Of a stretch of 64,000 nt of DNA, positions 1 through 12,262 are shown piece after piece. The position numbers and the translations under genes are program-made. The notes beneath the pieces were generated by a model. The model made no database searches. It saw only the letters and a program-made list of their open reading frames with translations, and was not told the DNA's origin. The stretch spans positions 848,859-912,858 of the forward strand of contig SMSO01000006.1 in NCBI GenBank assembly GCA_004764695.1. Reading direction: 5' to 3'. How positions within the stretch are numbered: the stretch's first letter is position 1; every line of letters starts with the position of its first letter. The stretch comes from Schizochytrium sp. TIO01. Its lineage: Eukaryota > Sar > Bigyra > Thraustochytrida > Thraustochytriidae.

Positions 1-375
1 AGGAGAAAGCAAGAAACAGAAAGACACGTCTCTTTATGGTAGTGAAGAGCAGCTCTAAAGAGAGCGCTTCCTTCCCTCGAACAAAGTTTTGTGGTATTTT
101 TTTAAGCAATCAATCAAAAGAAAACCCCAAAAGAAACAGAGGCAGTTGGATGTACTAAAATCCGACGCATTCCGAGCGTCATCTATTTCTTAAGATTCTT
201 CTCTTAAAAAAGCCTTTTTACCCTTTTAAACATATAAAATATATATGAAACATCACAGTGCTATCTATGTATTTGCTATTCTTAACTCAAGTCATACTGT
301 ATCTACATTTTCCATTTAAACGCCATTCGCTGACTCTTCTTTTCTCCGCCTCTCTCGATCTTGACTCCTCAGAGC

Positions 376-520
376 AATGAATAAGCGTAGAATGAACGAA
401 TGAATAAGCACAGAATGAATGAATAAATAAACAAACAAACAAATAAGCAACTGTATAAATAAGCCAATAATGAATAGAATAAATAAATAATGACTGAATG
501 ACCGAATGAATGAACGAATA
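376..520. repeat. Imperfect GAAT/AAAC/AAAT tetranucleotide array
   Basis: About 145 bases made almost wholly of GAAT, AAAC and AAAT steps with interruptions. It shows the tetranucleotide bias that recurs across the first 14 kb. Confidence 0.85.
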
Positions 521-750
521 TCCAAAACCTAGCTCTCGCAGAGTCCGTGTCAGGACTCCCCGGCATTCCTTGGTTCATCTCCTTCACCCATCCGCCCATC
601 GTCCATCGACCTCGGGCCTCCTTCTGCTCAGGCGTACGCGCCCACTGATTGATTCTGCGGCCTCCTCTCCTTGCCCAGGAAGCCTCGCAGCGCTGGCTCC
701 ACCGCTCCAAGCAGAACCGGTGTCCACAGAGCAGGCATCGCCAACCTCAT

Positions 751-836
751 CTTGAGCTTGCCTCATCTTGAGCGTGGACTTGAGCGTGGACTTGAACTTG
801 AGCGTGAACTTGAACTTGAGCGTGAGCTTGAGCTGA
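751..836. repeat. Degenerate 12-bp tandem repeat, unit CTTGAGCGTGGA
   Basis: Consecutive variants of CTTGAGCGTGGA and CTTGAACTTGAG fill this block. It is a minisatellite with a 6-bp sub-period (CTTGAG/CTTGAA), and it inflates open frames in several phases. Confidence 0.85.
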
Positions 837-1301
837 GTTCGTTGGCGTGAACCTGGGCGTGGATATCATGGTACCTTGCCCAGAGCTTGCTCTTGTTACA
901 AGTGCTGCGGAACAATCAATCAGCACAGCCGTTGTCAGCAATCGCTCCCTCCTTTACAACCAAGCAAGCAACAACGAATACGCGCTGCGGAGTTGAAGAG
1001 CAGACGTGCCGTGTCTCCTGAAGAGCCCTGTCTCGCGTCGAGGGCTGCTGCTCGAGGCCGCTTGGTTGGAAGCCGCCGCTGGAGGCTCGTCGCTTCTTCT
1101 GGTCTCCGCAGTTATCATGGATCCTGGAAAACAAACCTTCTTCGTTTCTTGAGTTACTTGTTGTGTTCGACTTTTACTCTGCTTTTGCAATTCTGGCGCC
1201 TCTTTTTTCTTTTTATTTAATTGTCCCTGCTCTTTTCATTATTATTATTTTTTATGATATTAGTACAATATTGAATTTATTTTCCTATGTTTTAAAAGCG
1301 G

Positions 1302-1335
1302 GAATGAATGAATGAATGAATGAATGAATGAATGA
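1302..1335. repeat. (GAAT)8 microsatellite
   Basis: About eight near-perfect GAAT units. The same unit recurs at 376-520, 3045-3066, 7376-7434 and, as CATT, at 11572-11592. Confidence 0.95.
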
Positions 1336-2428
1336 GTGCGCTTTTAAGACGGCCAGCCCCCTCTCTTTTTAGACAGACACCCCTATCTTCGGTTGGCTAA
1401 AAGGGGGTTTTGCTAAGCGGCGGTGGTTGAATTTTGGTAGGTAGGTTAGGTTTCCAGCTTCCTGCAGGCAACCAAAGACAGACTGCATAATCTTGAAAGA
1501 TGACGTTCCTAAATGTATGTAGCCCGGTTTCTCTCTCTTTGCTTTGTTGCATCGCGGTTTCGTCCTCAAAGTTCGAGCATTCAGCCATCGCTGTTTCCCT
1601 TTTCCAGGCACCAGAACAAACACAACAACATATCTATTGCAATTTATTTATGAATTCATTCTGTAGCAAACAGATGAGCATGTTTTAAAATTAATTATTA
1701 TATATATATATATATTAATACTATCCAGGTAGGAACCACCGCCTATTTTCTCACTTTCAAAATTAAAAGCTTTCCTTTCCATACAAACATACCTTTAAAA
1801 ATAAAAATAAAATAATTAATTAATTAATTAATTAAAAGCTATATTTATACATAGCTGCGTATAAAGCATTCGCAGCACAGACTGCAAAAGAGGGATCTTC
1901 GATTGGCCGCCAGTGCTCGTTCCTTCGCAGGGGAGGGGAAGGCCGCGAGGAGCCTGAGGCCGCGCCTTTCGGGGCCCCTCCAGGTGGGTCCCACCTACCC
2001 TTGGCCAGCTCTGGCGGCCCTTCGGCAGCCTCGTGGCTGTCCTGGCCCAGTTGCTCCTCGACGGGTGGCCTCGAATCGCCATCGCCGCCACTTTCATTTT
2101 GTCTCTCGATCTCTTTATTTCGTTATAAAAGAAACCCTTCTTCAGGAAAATTAATTTTTCATATTATTGATTTATTTCAATTTATATCATTCATTTGAGT
2201 GAAATAAAATACGTGCGATAAAGGTTCAACAAAGGGCAATCCTTGTTTCTGATCGCACATAGATGGAATCTCCTTTTAGAATGAATATACATTTCATGTT
2301 TCTCACTCCAACTGAAGAAGGGGAGAATAAGTTCTTCTACTACCGTGGCGTGTGTATTTTAATGTGGCGATGATAAAAACGTGTTCTCCACTATCCTTAT
2401 TGCAGGAAAGAAAAGAACTAACTTGGGA

Positions 2429-2438
2429 CTACTGACTT

Positions 2439-2472
<34 letters not shown>

Positions 2473-2484
2473 CGACGACCGACT
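2429..2484. repeat. (ACTG)n microsatellite
   Basis: ACTG units, first as ACTGACTT doublets and then pure ACTG, decaying into ACCG at the end. Confidence 0.95.
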
Positions 2485-3309
2485 GTTTCCCAAACAAATG
2501 ATAAACAAATAAACAAATGATAAATAAATAAACAAATAATAAACAGATAAAGAACAACACAATTAAACAAATGAATATCAGGGCATCAAACCTTTCATGC
2601 GAAACAGGCCGTACTATTTTATCTTATGAAGAGCCGCCGGCTGACTGATTGGCGCTTAAGCGTGCTTCCTTTCAGCTCGCCTGGTTGTCGCTGTGGCCCC
2701 TCCCTCTCAGGACCTCAGCTTTCTCCTGAGGCGCCAAGAGTCAGTCAGGAACGAGCTCTGACTGAGTCCGTACCGATCACGCCTTTCGCTTTTTTCATGG
2801 CCATCTACTTTCACTTCACTTCACTTCGCTTCACTTCATCCCGCGTTCCGCCAACGTTCTGCATTCCAGAGACGGCGTGCGTAGGGGACGCTAGGCAGGT
2901 GCTACTACCAGGTGGGCGGGTGTTCCCTACCGCGCGGAACGAGACGGTGTAGAACAGAACAGCAGCGAGCAAACCTAAGGAGAAAGAAACTGTTTTCTGC
3001 AAACGTAGTACGAAGTGATTCAAGCGATAGAGCAATCTCTTACAATGAATGAATGAATGAATGAATGCACCACCAAGAAGGAGAAGAAATAAAAGACGAT
3101 TTAGTTTAGGAGGTCAACAATGTCCACCCATAAGTAAAAGCTTTCTCTCTTTCTCCCTTCTTGCGCAGTGCAACTTACCTCTTCTTTTTCAACATTCTAT
3201 TTTTTATTTTCTATTTTTTCAGTAATTAACTTTTATTAAGTTCTTTCTTTCAATGAAACGTGGCATTCCGACTTGAATGGCCATCGCCGCTGCTGTGGTG
3301 GGAAGCTAG

Positions 3310-3398
3310 CTACCTATCCATCTATCTATCAACATATCTATCTATCTATCCGTCCATCTCTCCCTCCCTCCCTTCCTCCCTCCATCCATCCATCCAAC
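3310..3398. repeat. Compound CTAT / CCTC / CATC pyrimidine-rich repeat
   Basis: CTAT units pass into CCTC and then CATC units, giving a one-strand pyrimidine-rich tract. Confidence 0.9.
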
Positions 3399-3499
3399 TG
3401 CCTGCTTGTTGGGTCTCGATCCCTCTTCGATCGCAATCCCATTCATTCTCCAGCCAATCCGCGCGGCCGCTGCCTTTCTTCTGCAGCCAAGCACACAGA

Positions 3500-3644
3500 A
3501 AGACAGACAGACAGACAAACAAATAAACAAACAAACAAACAAACAAATAAACAAACAAACAAAATAAACAAACAAACAAACAAACAAAATAAACAAACAA
3601 AATAAACAAACAAAATAAACAACCAAATAAACAAACAAACAGTC
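3500..3644. repeat. (CAAA)n microsatellite of about 145 bp
   Basis: GACA units followed by about 30 CAAA/TAAA units. This is the longest microsatellite in the window. It reads as a Phe/Cys/Leu-rich pseudo-membrane peptide on the minus strand, which is an artefact. Confidence 0.95.
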
Positions 3645-5531
3645 ACTATTTATTCCTTCGCACGCGCTCGCACTCTCGCGAGCAGCGCGGCGAGAGAGAA
3701 GAAGAGAAAGAAGAAGAGGGAGAGAGGACACTTGACTTGGTGCGCATTTGTTGTTTTAAAACAGTGGCTGTGTAGAGCATGGGTTGATGGAGTGCTAGGA
3801 GGGGGATAACAATATTTCATTTTATTCCCACTCAGCAGCAAGATGGAGAGGTGCTTAGGAACTATGTACTGTTAAAAAATATATATATATTCTACTTTCA
3901 AAGAAGGTGGAAAGAATTGAAATTAAGATTAAAGAAAGATAGCTGATTGTTTGTTGTCTGTTTAGCTGTTTAGCTGTTTAGGAGAGGGCACTAAAGAGAG
4001 AGAGTAACTGCTTGTTGTCCACTGTATGGATGGACGGGGATAGATTCTGATAACATAGATAGATAGCGCCTATGCAGCGCGATGCGGTGCAGTCTAATTG
4101 TAGAACAAGCGTTGTGAGTGAGGGAAGAGGGAGAAAGACTGCCGTTCAGGTCGATTGTGATGAGCTTTTCGCGAAAATCCGGCAGAAGACACGTTCATCC
4201 ATGAGGACGGGAGACATCTAATGAGGATATACGCGTGGCAAACCTGAAGAGAACTCAGGAAAAACGTGTGCAAATATTTCCACAATACCCCTCTGGTGAT
4301 CGCGCGCCACATTAGTACTGTCAATCTCACTGACCTCCTATGGGGGGTCAGATAGATCTCTTTGATGTGTTTTCTCGCTGGCTATCGCGGCTTTCAAAGC
4401 GGAAAGAAAGACACTGTCCCCTCTCCAAAAAGGATGACCCTGCGGTCTGAAAGGCGCAAATAATTACTTTTGAATAAAACTAATTTTCTCAATACATTTT
4501 CATTTCAATTTAGTTTCCTTTTTATTTAATGCTCAAAAAGCTCCAAAGCTTTAGTTACAAAACATTTACAATTGAAAAAATATATATATATAAATAAACT
4601 TGAAAAAAACAAGAAGAAGAAGAAGACGAATAAAATACTGAGAGAAGCATTTCAATTTTGGACAGAGACAGGCGCGAGGTGTCGCGCCGCTCGGAGGCCA
4701 CCATTGTTCAGAACTAATCCTCTTTTGGCTTATCTCGAAATTGCTGTTGGGGTCTTCTGCCTCCGTCGGCTGCGCATGTTGCCCGGAGCGGTATCGCCTA
4801 TGACTAAAAATGGCCCCGGGTTCAGGCTCGCAACCCGGCGATTGCTGGTTTCTGGCCGAAGGGATTTTCCAAGGTCCTGCTTCTTCTTCACGATCTCAAG
4901 TTCAGGAATGATGGAGATAAACTTCGTTTGACTTTGCTCACAGCTTGCTAGACGACAGTAAGTGACTGCTACATCTCTAGGCTCTTGCGCTTTTCATCGC
5001 TCCAGCCGGCTTGTGCGGCGCGTGCTGCCGGGATTCTCCGCGTAGCCTGACGCATGACACCCCTTACGGATTTATTCCTCCGTCGACCGACGAGCCTGAA
5101 TGCAATGTCCAGCGAGTATGAACAAGCGGCGCTGTGCCGTGGTTGGCTTGTTGTCTTGCCGAAAGCACGCCTGCGCGATGCCATGCCTGTAAATAACCAG
5201 ATCGACAAACAATTGCTTAGGTCTTTGTATTTTATTCCCAGCGAGCAAAAGTTTCCTCTTTTTTCTTCTTTTTTTTCTTCTTCTTCTTCTTTCGAAGTTG
5301 AGTTCTTCAGCTATAGCACAAAAGTAGCGAAATAAAAAGAAGAAGCCGTGTTCTGTTTTAGTGCTCGAGCTCCACAGAAGTTAGTTCGTTGGCGGCGGTA
5401 GCTTTGTAGCACGCACTGCTATTAATTCTTATATGATTACGTCGAGGAAGGGTTTTGTAGAAGAGAAGATTCTCCTCTCCAATGCTATTTTCCGCCTGCA
5501 GAGCGCTCGCCGATCACCCGCTCACTCACTC

Positions 5532-5533
<2 letters not shown>

Positions 5534-5614
<81 letters not shown>
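5534..5614. repeat. (CAAT)20 perfect microsatellite
   Basis: Eighty-one bases of uninterrupted CAAT units, about 20 copies. The lack of interruptions suggests it is young or length-unstable. Confidence 0.97.
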
Positions 5615-5835
5615 TCTTCGACATAAGCGGCCATGACGTAGCGCAGGTAGATTGAGGACCAGCACAGTAGAGGATGTCAAGGCTGTTGAAGCCTTTTAGG
5701 CAGCAGCAGAAGAGTTCTTTGCGACCACAGAAAGGACCAAGAAACGAAGAAACCTCGAAGAATTCACTCATCGTAATGCGGCGATGGCAGGACCAAGTAG
5801 CAGGTGTCTAGGGTGTTCTAGGTGCGGAGCATGAT

Positions 5836-5882
5836 ACCAACCAACCAACCAACCAAACATGCCATGCCATGCCATGACATGC
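5836..5882. repeat. (CCAA)n followed by (CATGC)n
   Basis: Five CCAA units run directly into four CATGC-type pentamers. Confidence 0.9.
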
Positions 5883-7375
5883 AGGAGCGGCGAGCTGGAT
5901 GGACAAGGTACCGCTGTGATTTGTGCCTGCAATGAATGGCAATCCCCGGGTGCATGAATCCACGCTGATGCTGCGTTCGCATCTGAAGCTTGCAGGCAAC
6001 GCTCCCAAAGATTGAGGATCAGCATCCATAGCTGTTCTTTACTTGGAGAATTAATCCTTCATTCACTCTTTCTCTCAGCTCTCTTTCTTCTGTTGTTCTT
6101 ATTTCTTCACTCTTTCCCTAAAATAAAGAAAGAAAGAAAGAAAATAGTAGGCTTTGCAAAAAGAAAAGAAAAGAAGAACAAAACAAACAGGTTAATAATA
6201 ATAAATAAGCCGAGAGAAGAGAGAACTTTGTGGAACATGTGAAAAAAAGTCAGAAACAAGAACTGAGAGCCCCACCGCGGAGTGCGACGGGAAAGATAAT
6301 GCCAAGGCTCCGGACGGCCGCACAATCAATGGGTCGATCGAGCGAGCCGTGGAAAACGCCAAGCTGTGCCAGGCAGTAGGTACTGAGCTAGCATCGCACT
6401 AATCGTTTGTGCGAACTTAGACTGCGATCTCAAGCGTTCGAAGCGCCTGCATTTCAAGGCACATTGAAGGCCCAGCTCGCCTGCACAGCGGCAATGGCTG
6501 AAGGACCCACGTCTGGTTCTACGCAGAGACGCGAGACCAGACCCAACCAAGGGCGCCCAGGCGGTAACGAGGGCCTCGGTCGAGCACGTTCGTCGCATCT
6601 CAAGCTGATTCTCAAACAACGCCTGGTTCTCAAAGAGCGAACGAAAGAAATCCGCGAGGATGCCGTCTCCAAAATCCGAGGCGTAGCAGAATAAAAGTCT
6701 TCGGGTCTTCTCTCCTTCGCAGGTGCAGTGGGAAGTCGCCCGAAAGCAGGAGCAGGAGCAGGAGCAAGCAAGCAAGCAGCTCGCTGTCGTCGCTGTAGCA
6801 GGTGTCACCACGGTGAGGCCCTGCCCATGGCGCCGGTACCGAGGTACACATTCTCTGACGCCACCACGAGAGTATTTGAAAACCATCTGAAGGGCTTCAA
6901 GCCCAGGCGGCAAGTCGAACTCGGGCAGCAGCCTCGGGCGCGAGCAGGTGGCACCCGCTCCTCGAGTGAGGTTTCACGCGCGTACGCGGAAGCCTCCAGA
7001 AGCGCCGCCCGCTCGCCCGAGGTTGCCTACCTTCTTTTCGCTCGCTCGGCCAGGAACTTATTTGCAGCGCAACCCGAGGTCTTCCGCGAGCAGCCTCGTT
7101 GTCCACGTTGCCCAGGTCTCTGGCAAACCCGCGGCGCAACCCGACGATCGAGCGGGACGCGGGCCGGCGCCAGGCGAGCGCCCGCGAGAGCAAGCGCCTC
7201 CGAACCTGTTGCACTCGTTCACGTTCTGCCTACTCTAGGAGCGATTTGAATCACAGCCAACGCGGCGATTTGAATCTTCGTCTTTGTATCTTCGAAGAGT
7301 CAAGTGGGACTGCCGCAACCCCAATTTGGGAAGGCAAATGCGTTGCGCAGGTCAAGAATTTGCAACTTCTGAATG

Positions 7376-7434
7376 CATGAAATGAATAAATGAATGAATC
7401 AATGAATGAATGAAATGAATGAATGAAATGAGTG
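7376..7434. repeat. (GAAT)n microsatellite
   Basis: About a dozen GAAT/AAAT units with slips. Confidence 0.9.
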
Positions 7435-8714
7435 AGTTGATTAATAACTTGGATTTTGGACGGCATGCGCAAGATAAAGAAAGAGACCCTATGGGAGTGC
7501 TGCACAACCCCCTTTGCGGTGGAGAAAGTAGAATAGGTGAGCGATACTCTGCGGTTGCTTGCTACCCTCGACCACGCCTCACTTGCTTGGAGAGAATGCC
7601 GGAGAGGAGTTGGATTCATCCCACTAGTACACCTTTCGCATGAGCGATGTGGAAATTCTTCAACGTGCCATAGCACGAACTCCAAGGTGGTTCGCGACGT
7701 AAAAAGGTACGAAGGTGCTGCCTTCCTACCTACCTGCCACAGCGGCGGTGAAACCAGTGGTGGTTTGTGCAGCGTGAAACAACGGTTCACGGATGAGCCG
7801 TGAATGTCTCAGTGCATGGAAGTATGATGTCCTCGTCGAATCACTGGCGGACGGTAGCTAATTATCTGGGCAAGCGAGCGAGCGAGCACAAGCTTTCACG
7901 ACAGCATCACCGTGACCATCGTAGCGAGGAGGACGACAGGAATTCATTGTGGCCTTCGACGAAGGCCATTCATTCTTGGCAGAGAACATTGGAGAGCCTC
8001 ATGCATTTCTTACCTTCAGTTCTACGATGCAAGCTGCCAGAGAAACGAAAGCTCTCGCTCCAGGGTCACCTGCATCTCCAAAGCCACTGGCTTGGCCTTG
8101 CCCAGTTTCTATGATAGCCTCTGGCCACTGATGCTCTGCTTGGCGGTACACAAAATCTGTAGTCTCATGCTCTCAGAACCAGCTGGTATGAAAATATCAA
8201 CTTCCGCCGCCCAAGGCCTCGCTAGCCAAAGAAAGGTGTTCTCCGTGCCGAATCTCGAAGTCTTGAAGAGCCGTGCGCTCAAGATGGGTTGCGCAGGTTT
8301 ACATTCTCAGAGTAATCGTCGATGATTGATTGATCGATCAATTGATCAATTCCCTTCTTGTTGTAACTTAACTTGAAGTTTTTCCAATCTAATATTGATG
8401 TTCTGTAGTAGGCTAACCTAAATAGAACTAGAATCAAACAGTATTGAACGGAGTGGAGTTTATTTTCGATTTAGGCTCCACTGGGATCCTCAAGATTCCA
8501 CGGAGATTCGCTACGTCAATCGCTCGTAGTGAGAAATCCTGACCTGGCACGGCCATTATAGAGAGGCGGAAGTCGGAAGCGAGAAGCGGAAGGAGAGGAC
8601 ATACGTACTCAAGGATGGCACGAACAAACAGCGATCGATGAGTGACGTGGAGCTGTCTCTCCGGTCTCCGTCTCGCCTATTTTTGCAAGTTTGTCGCAGA
8701 CCTTTCAACCTCCA

Positions 8715-8770
8715 AGCTTTAAAGCTTTTCTTTAAAGCCTTTCTTTAAAGCCTTTCTTTAAAGCTTTTCT
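8715..8770. repeat. 13-bp tandem repeat around TTTAAA
   Basis: About four copies of a unit close to CTTTCTTTAAAGC; each contains the palindrome TTTAAA. Confidence 0.85.
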
Positions 8771-9088
8771 CATTAATTAAAAAAAATATATATATATACA
8801 TTTGAAATATTAATAGAATCTTTTTAATTTTCAAATGAACTAAAGGAAGTCGTCTATTAGTGTTGTCTTCGTTTCTCAAGGTTCCCCTTTTCCTTTTCTG
8901 TCCTTCCTTTGTATTTTATTCTCAAGTCATCTTACTTGGTTTCGTTTAAATGAACTTTCTTTCATTTATCAGTACCTGAGGCTTTCTATCAGTTAGAAAA
9001 TGTTGACTTTAAACAGAGTGTTTGTGTCTCGACAATGATGATTAATTTAAACAAAAAGAAAAAGAAATTGAAACTCTGCATGAAATGG

Positions 9089-9109
9089 TTTTTTTTTTTT
9101 TTTTTTTTT
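9089..9109. repeat. Poly(T) tract of about 21 bases
   Basis: Uninterrupted T run. It could be the tail of an old minus-strand retroposed sequence, but nothing recognisable lies beside it. Confidence 0.9.
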
Positions 9110-9535
9110 AAACTATCTCACCTCATAGCTTATTTGAATAAAATACCGAGTTGGAATCACTGAGTACCAAATCCTAAGCTACTACTACCTCTCCCGTAGG
9201 TTAGTTAGTTGGTCGATGAAGAAAAAGAAAGCACCTTGAAAACAATGTAGTACATAAGTATTTGTTCATACCAAAAGCTGAGATAGTGGTCCCTAAACTC
9301 TTTGCTGATTCTGAATTCGTTTAGAATGATCCTCACTGACACTCACTCACCTCCACTAAGCTTAAGCGTAACTGAGGGCCGAAGTTATTGGAGTTTCAAG
9401 TCTTGACATCTGCCGTCTTGACTTGACTTGACGAGAACGCGTTCCTGAACGAAGCCTCAGGCTCTTCGAGTGTCCCTTTGACTGCTTAGTCTGTATTTAT
9501 TTGACGGCAGCCAGCCATCTCTGCATTTTAAAATT

Positions 9536-9565
9536 GGTATTATTATTATTATTAATTATTATTAT
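9536..9565. repeat. (ATT)n microsatellite
   Basis: TAT/ATT trinucleotide units with one interruption. Confidence 0.85.
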
Positions 9566-11770
9566 GTTTTTATGAATAAGCCGAATGAAGGAATCGCTTT
9601 CTCTTCTTCTGCTCCCTTCAAGTTGTCGCTAAACAAGAATAATAGAGGTACGTGTATGCAAACATATGACCTTTGAATGTGTGCCAAGAATGTAAAACTG
9701 ATGATTGTGTGGATGCACCAGGATTATTTGAGGGAGATGAAGGCTGCGACAACCACCCACCACGTAGGACCAATCATCTTGAGGAGCAAGTATGGCCTGC
9801 TTTGATGGGAAGCAGCTTAGATTTGGGCCCTTGGCAAGCAAGCCATCAGTTAGACACTCCGCCGACGTTGCGAACGATGCCATGTTTCGGCTAGGAACCT
9901 CGTTATTAGGTACCTAGGTCTGTCTGAGCTTTGAAGAAGGACATTTCGGAAACGGGGTTCCTTTTCTACTGCTCCTGGGCTTGCAGAAAATGAAGAGATT
10001 GCGATTCCACACATCGTGAGAATCTCATGTGATGGACATCGTTCGAGCAAACTGCAATTTTACTTTCCGGCGTATGATAACGATTTGGCATTAGTGCAGC
10101 GAATGTCTCTGTTCTAAGGAAATTTCATTGAGGTGCTGCTGGCTAGGCAGGCAGGGAAACGTGCACAGAAGTTGTTATTCTAGTTACCTCTTCCTTAGCT
10201 TCTTCATGGATTGAAGTCCATGAACGCTTTCAGTTCTCAACCAAGATGATCATGATGGTGGTTCGAGATGATCAGGTGCTGGCTTAACAAAAGGCTGACA
10301 TAGTGGAGATTGAGAGATTGCAACGACATGGTCTTTTCTCACGAATTCATGCCAGAATTAACCTGTCAACGCTCGCGAGTTGGAGCACGATGACCGTAAC
10401 ATTCCATTGATGCAGACTTAATCTTGGGCAACTTTTGTTTGTAGCATATTCTTGTGTAAATTCCGCAGATAACGGTGCCACGCTGCAATACCTGCTTGAA
10501 AGACAATTGGCTGGCGTAGCTTCCATGATGACGCTAACTTGATGCCGATTTCTTACAAACCATCGCTGAGCAAATGCTTCTCGTTTGTTCAAGGGCCGAC
10601 TCTGCAAGGCACAAAGCCGCTCCGAAGTGTCATATACGGAAAACCAGACCTACCTTCTTTAAGTTAGGACACTTTTGCTGCCACCGCACGCACGCACGCA
10701 CTAGAAGCAAAGGAATCTCTGCGCGCTAGTGCAGTCTATCATGAGTTGAGGTGCAACATTTTCGTAGAATTGCCGAATATGTCGAGCGGGTTCACTTCAA
10801 AATTGAACCAAATGCAGAAGAAACCTTTATTGATAGACCGGGTTCCAAGGGTGCCGGAATAAATTAAAGGGCGACGTCCGCCACGGGTTCGGACTATTTA
10901 TTTACTTTCGTTCGGGCATTGAATCCCTGCCGAAAGACGAAAACAAAATATCACGCCTGCCGCACTCCAGCTACTGACCATTACTTTTTGTTAGAAATTG
11001 CAATTCTCAAAGCTTCCTCCACCACAACCCCTGCCAACATCAACGTTGATCGTGACAATCGGCGAGGATTCATCATGGATCATGACAACACAACGTTCGC
11101 TCTTCATGGACTAGCTGTCATGCTTGCGTGCGCTCTCAGCCATTGAATGAATGACCTTGATCTCTTCGAATTCGGAGATGACATTACCGTACGTGCCTTC
11201 GTGCCCACAGAAATAACACTAATAGAAAAATATTAGTACAAAATATAAAACGAAGAGAGCTTCGAATAGCTAGCTAGTAGTAGCTACTACTTAGGAAACA
11301 CCCGAACGAGCGTCAAACTGATATCGTGATCGTGAATAATGATCACCATCCGGATTCCGGACGACATGCAGTATCGAAGTCCTCAGGTCACGGATCTGTC
11401 CAAGATGAAAACAAACCGCATCTCGCGTTGCCAGCCAAGGCGCTGATCTTCGCGATGACCATTGCCGACGACAACATGATGCCTGCCAGCGCCACGCTGG
11501 ACCTTCCATGAATCTGAATGGAATTGAGAGTTCCGCAAAGGAGGAAGGAGGCATCCTGCTTTGCATCCATCCATTCATTCATTCATTCATTTACAGAATA
11601 ATGAACTCGGGTCACATCAAGCACATGAGGATCTCGATGTGCTGCCTTTGTTGAGCTTTTTGAGAGTGTTTTGAGAACAGAGTTGCTCTTATTTCAGGCC
11701 TGAGCTGGCCAGCTGCAGGCCCTCGAAATAAATGGCAAGATGACAGATTTGATGAAATCTGGCATCATCG

Positions 11771-11841
11771 TCGATCGATCGATCGATCGAGTGAGTCAGT
11801 GAGCGAGTGAGAGTGAGCGAGTGAGCGAGTGAGTGAGTGAG
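11771..11841. repeat. (ATCG)n plus GAGT/GAGC repeat
   Basis: Five ATCG units pass into GAGT/GAGC units. A second GAGC/GAGT array occurs at 12193-12262. Confidence 0.9.
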
Positions 11842-12192
11842 TGGTTTGCATTTGCGATCTGTGCAGGATGATGCCAAGACAACTTGAATGTCCGGAATCG
11901 GCACGGCCACCGACTCTCCGCGGGTTACAAGTCCGTACTTGTCGTAAAGTGCCGAGGCTACAAGTTCTTCAGCTTCCAATGAAGATCAGAGGATTTTAAG
12001 ACTTGAGCCCGTCAAGAGCAGTAAGTAAGTAAGTAAATGACAGCAGCGCCAAAACTGATTCTCCGCAGTTATGCAGCGCCTTCGTGTCTCGCTAATTTAG
12101 TCTTTTGCACGCCCCATTGCTTTGAAGCAGATGGCCTTGAGGGGATTAAGAAGCAAGTCTGTCTGGCGCTCGAAATTTAATTGGCTGCCTAA

Positions 12193-12262
12193 AAGCGAGC
12201 GAGTGAGCGAGTGAGTCTGTGAATGTGCGAGTGTCTGCGTGAGTGAGTAAGTGAGTGAGTGG
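12193..12262. repeat. GAGC/GAGT tetranucleotide array
   Basis: A copy of the same repeat type as 11796-11841; no shared flanking sequence was seen, so this is probably independent expansion. Confidence 0.85.

Noticed and set aside
3342-3731. Long minus-strand frames rich in Phe, Cys, Val and Leu, like a membrane protein.
   Set aside because: Produced entirely by the (CAAA)n microsatellite.
6326-7249. Several overlapping open frames of 95-195 codons on both strands of a GC-rich island.
   Set aside because: Arg/Ala/Ser-rich low-complexity in all phases, no domain, and competing frames of similar quality.
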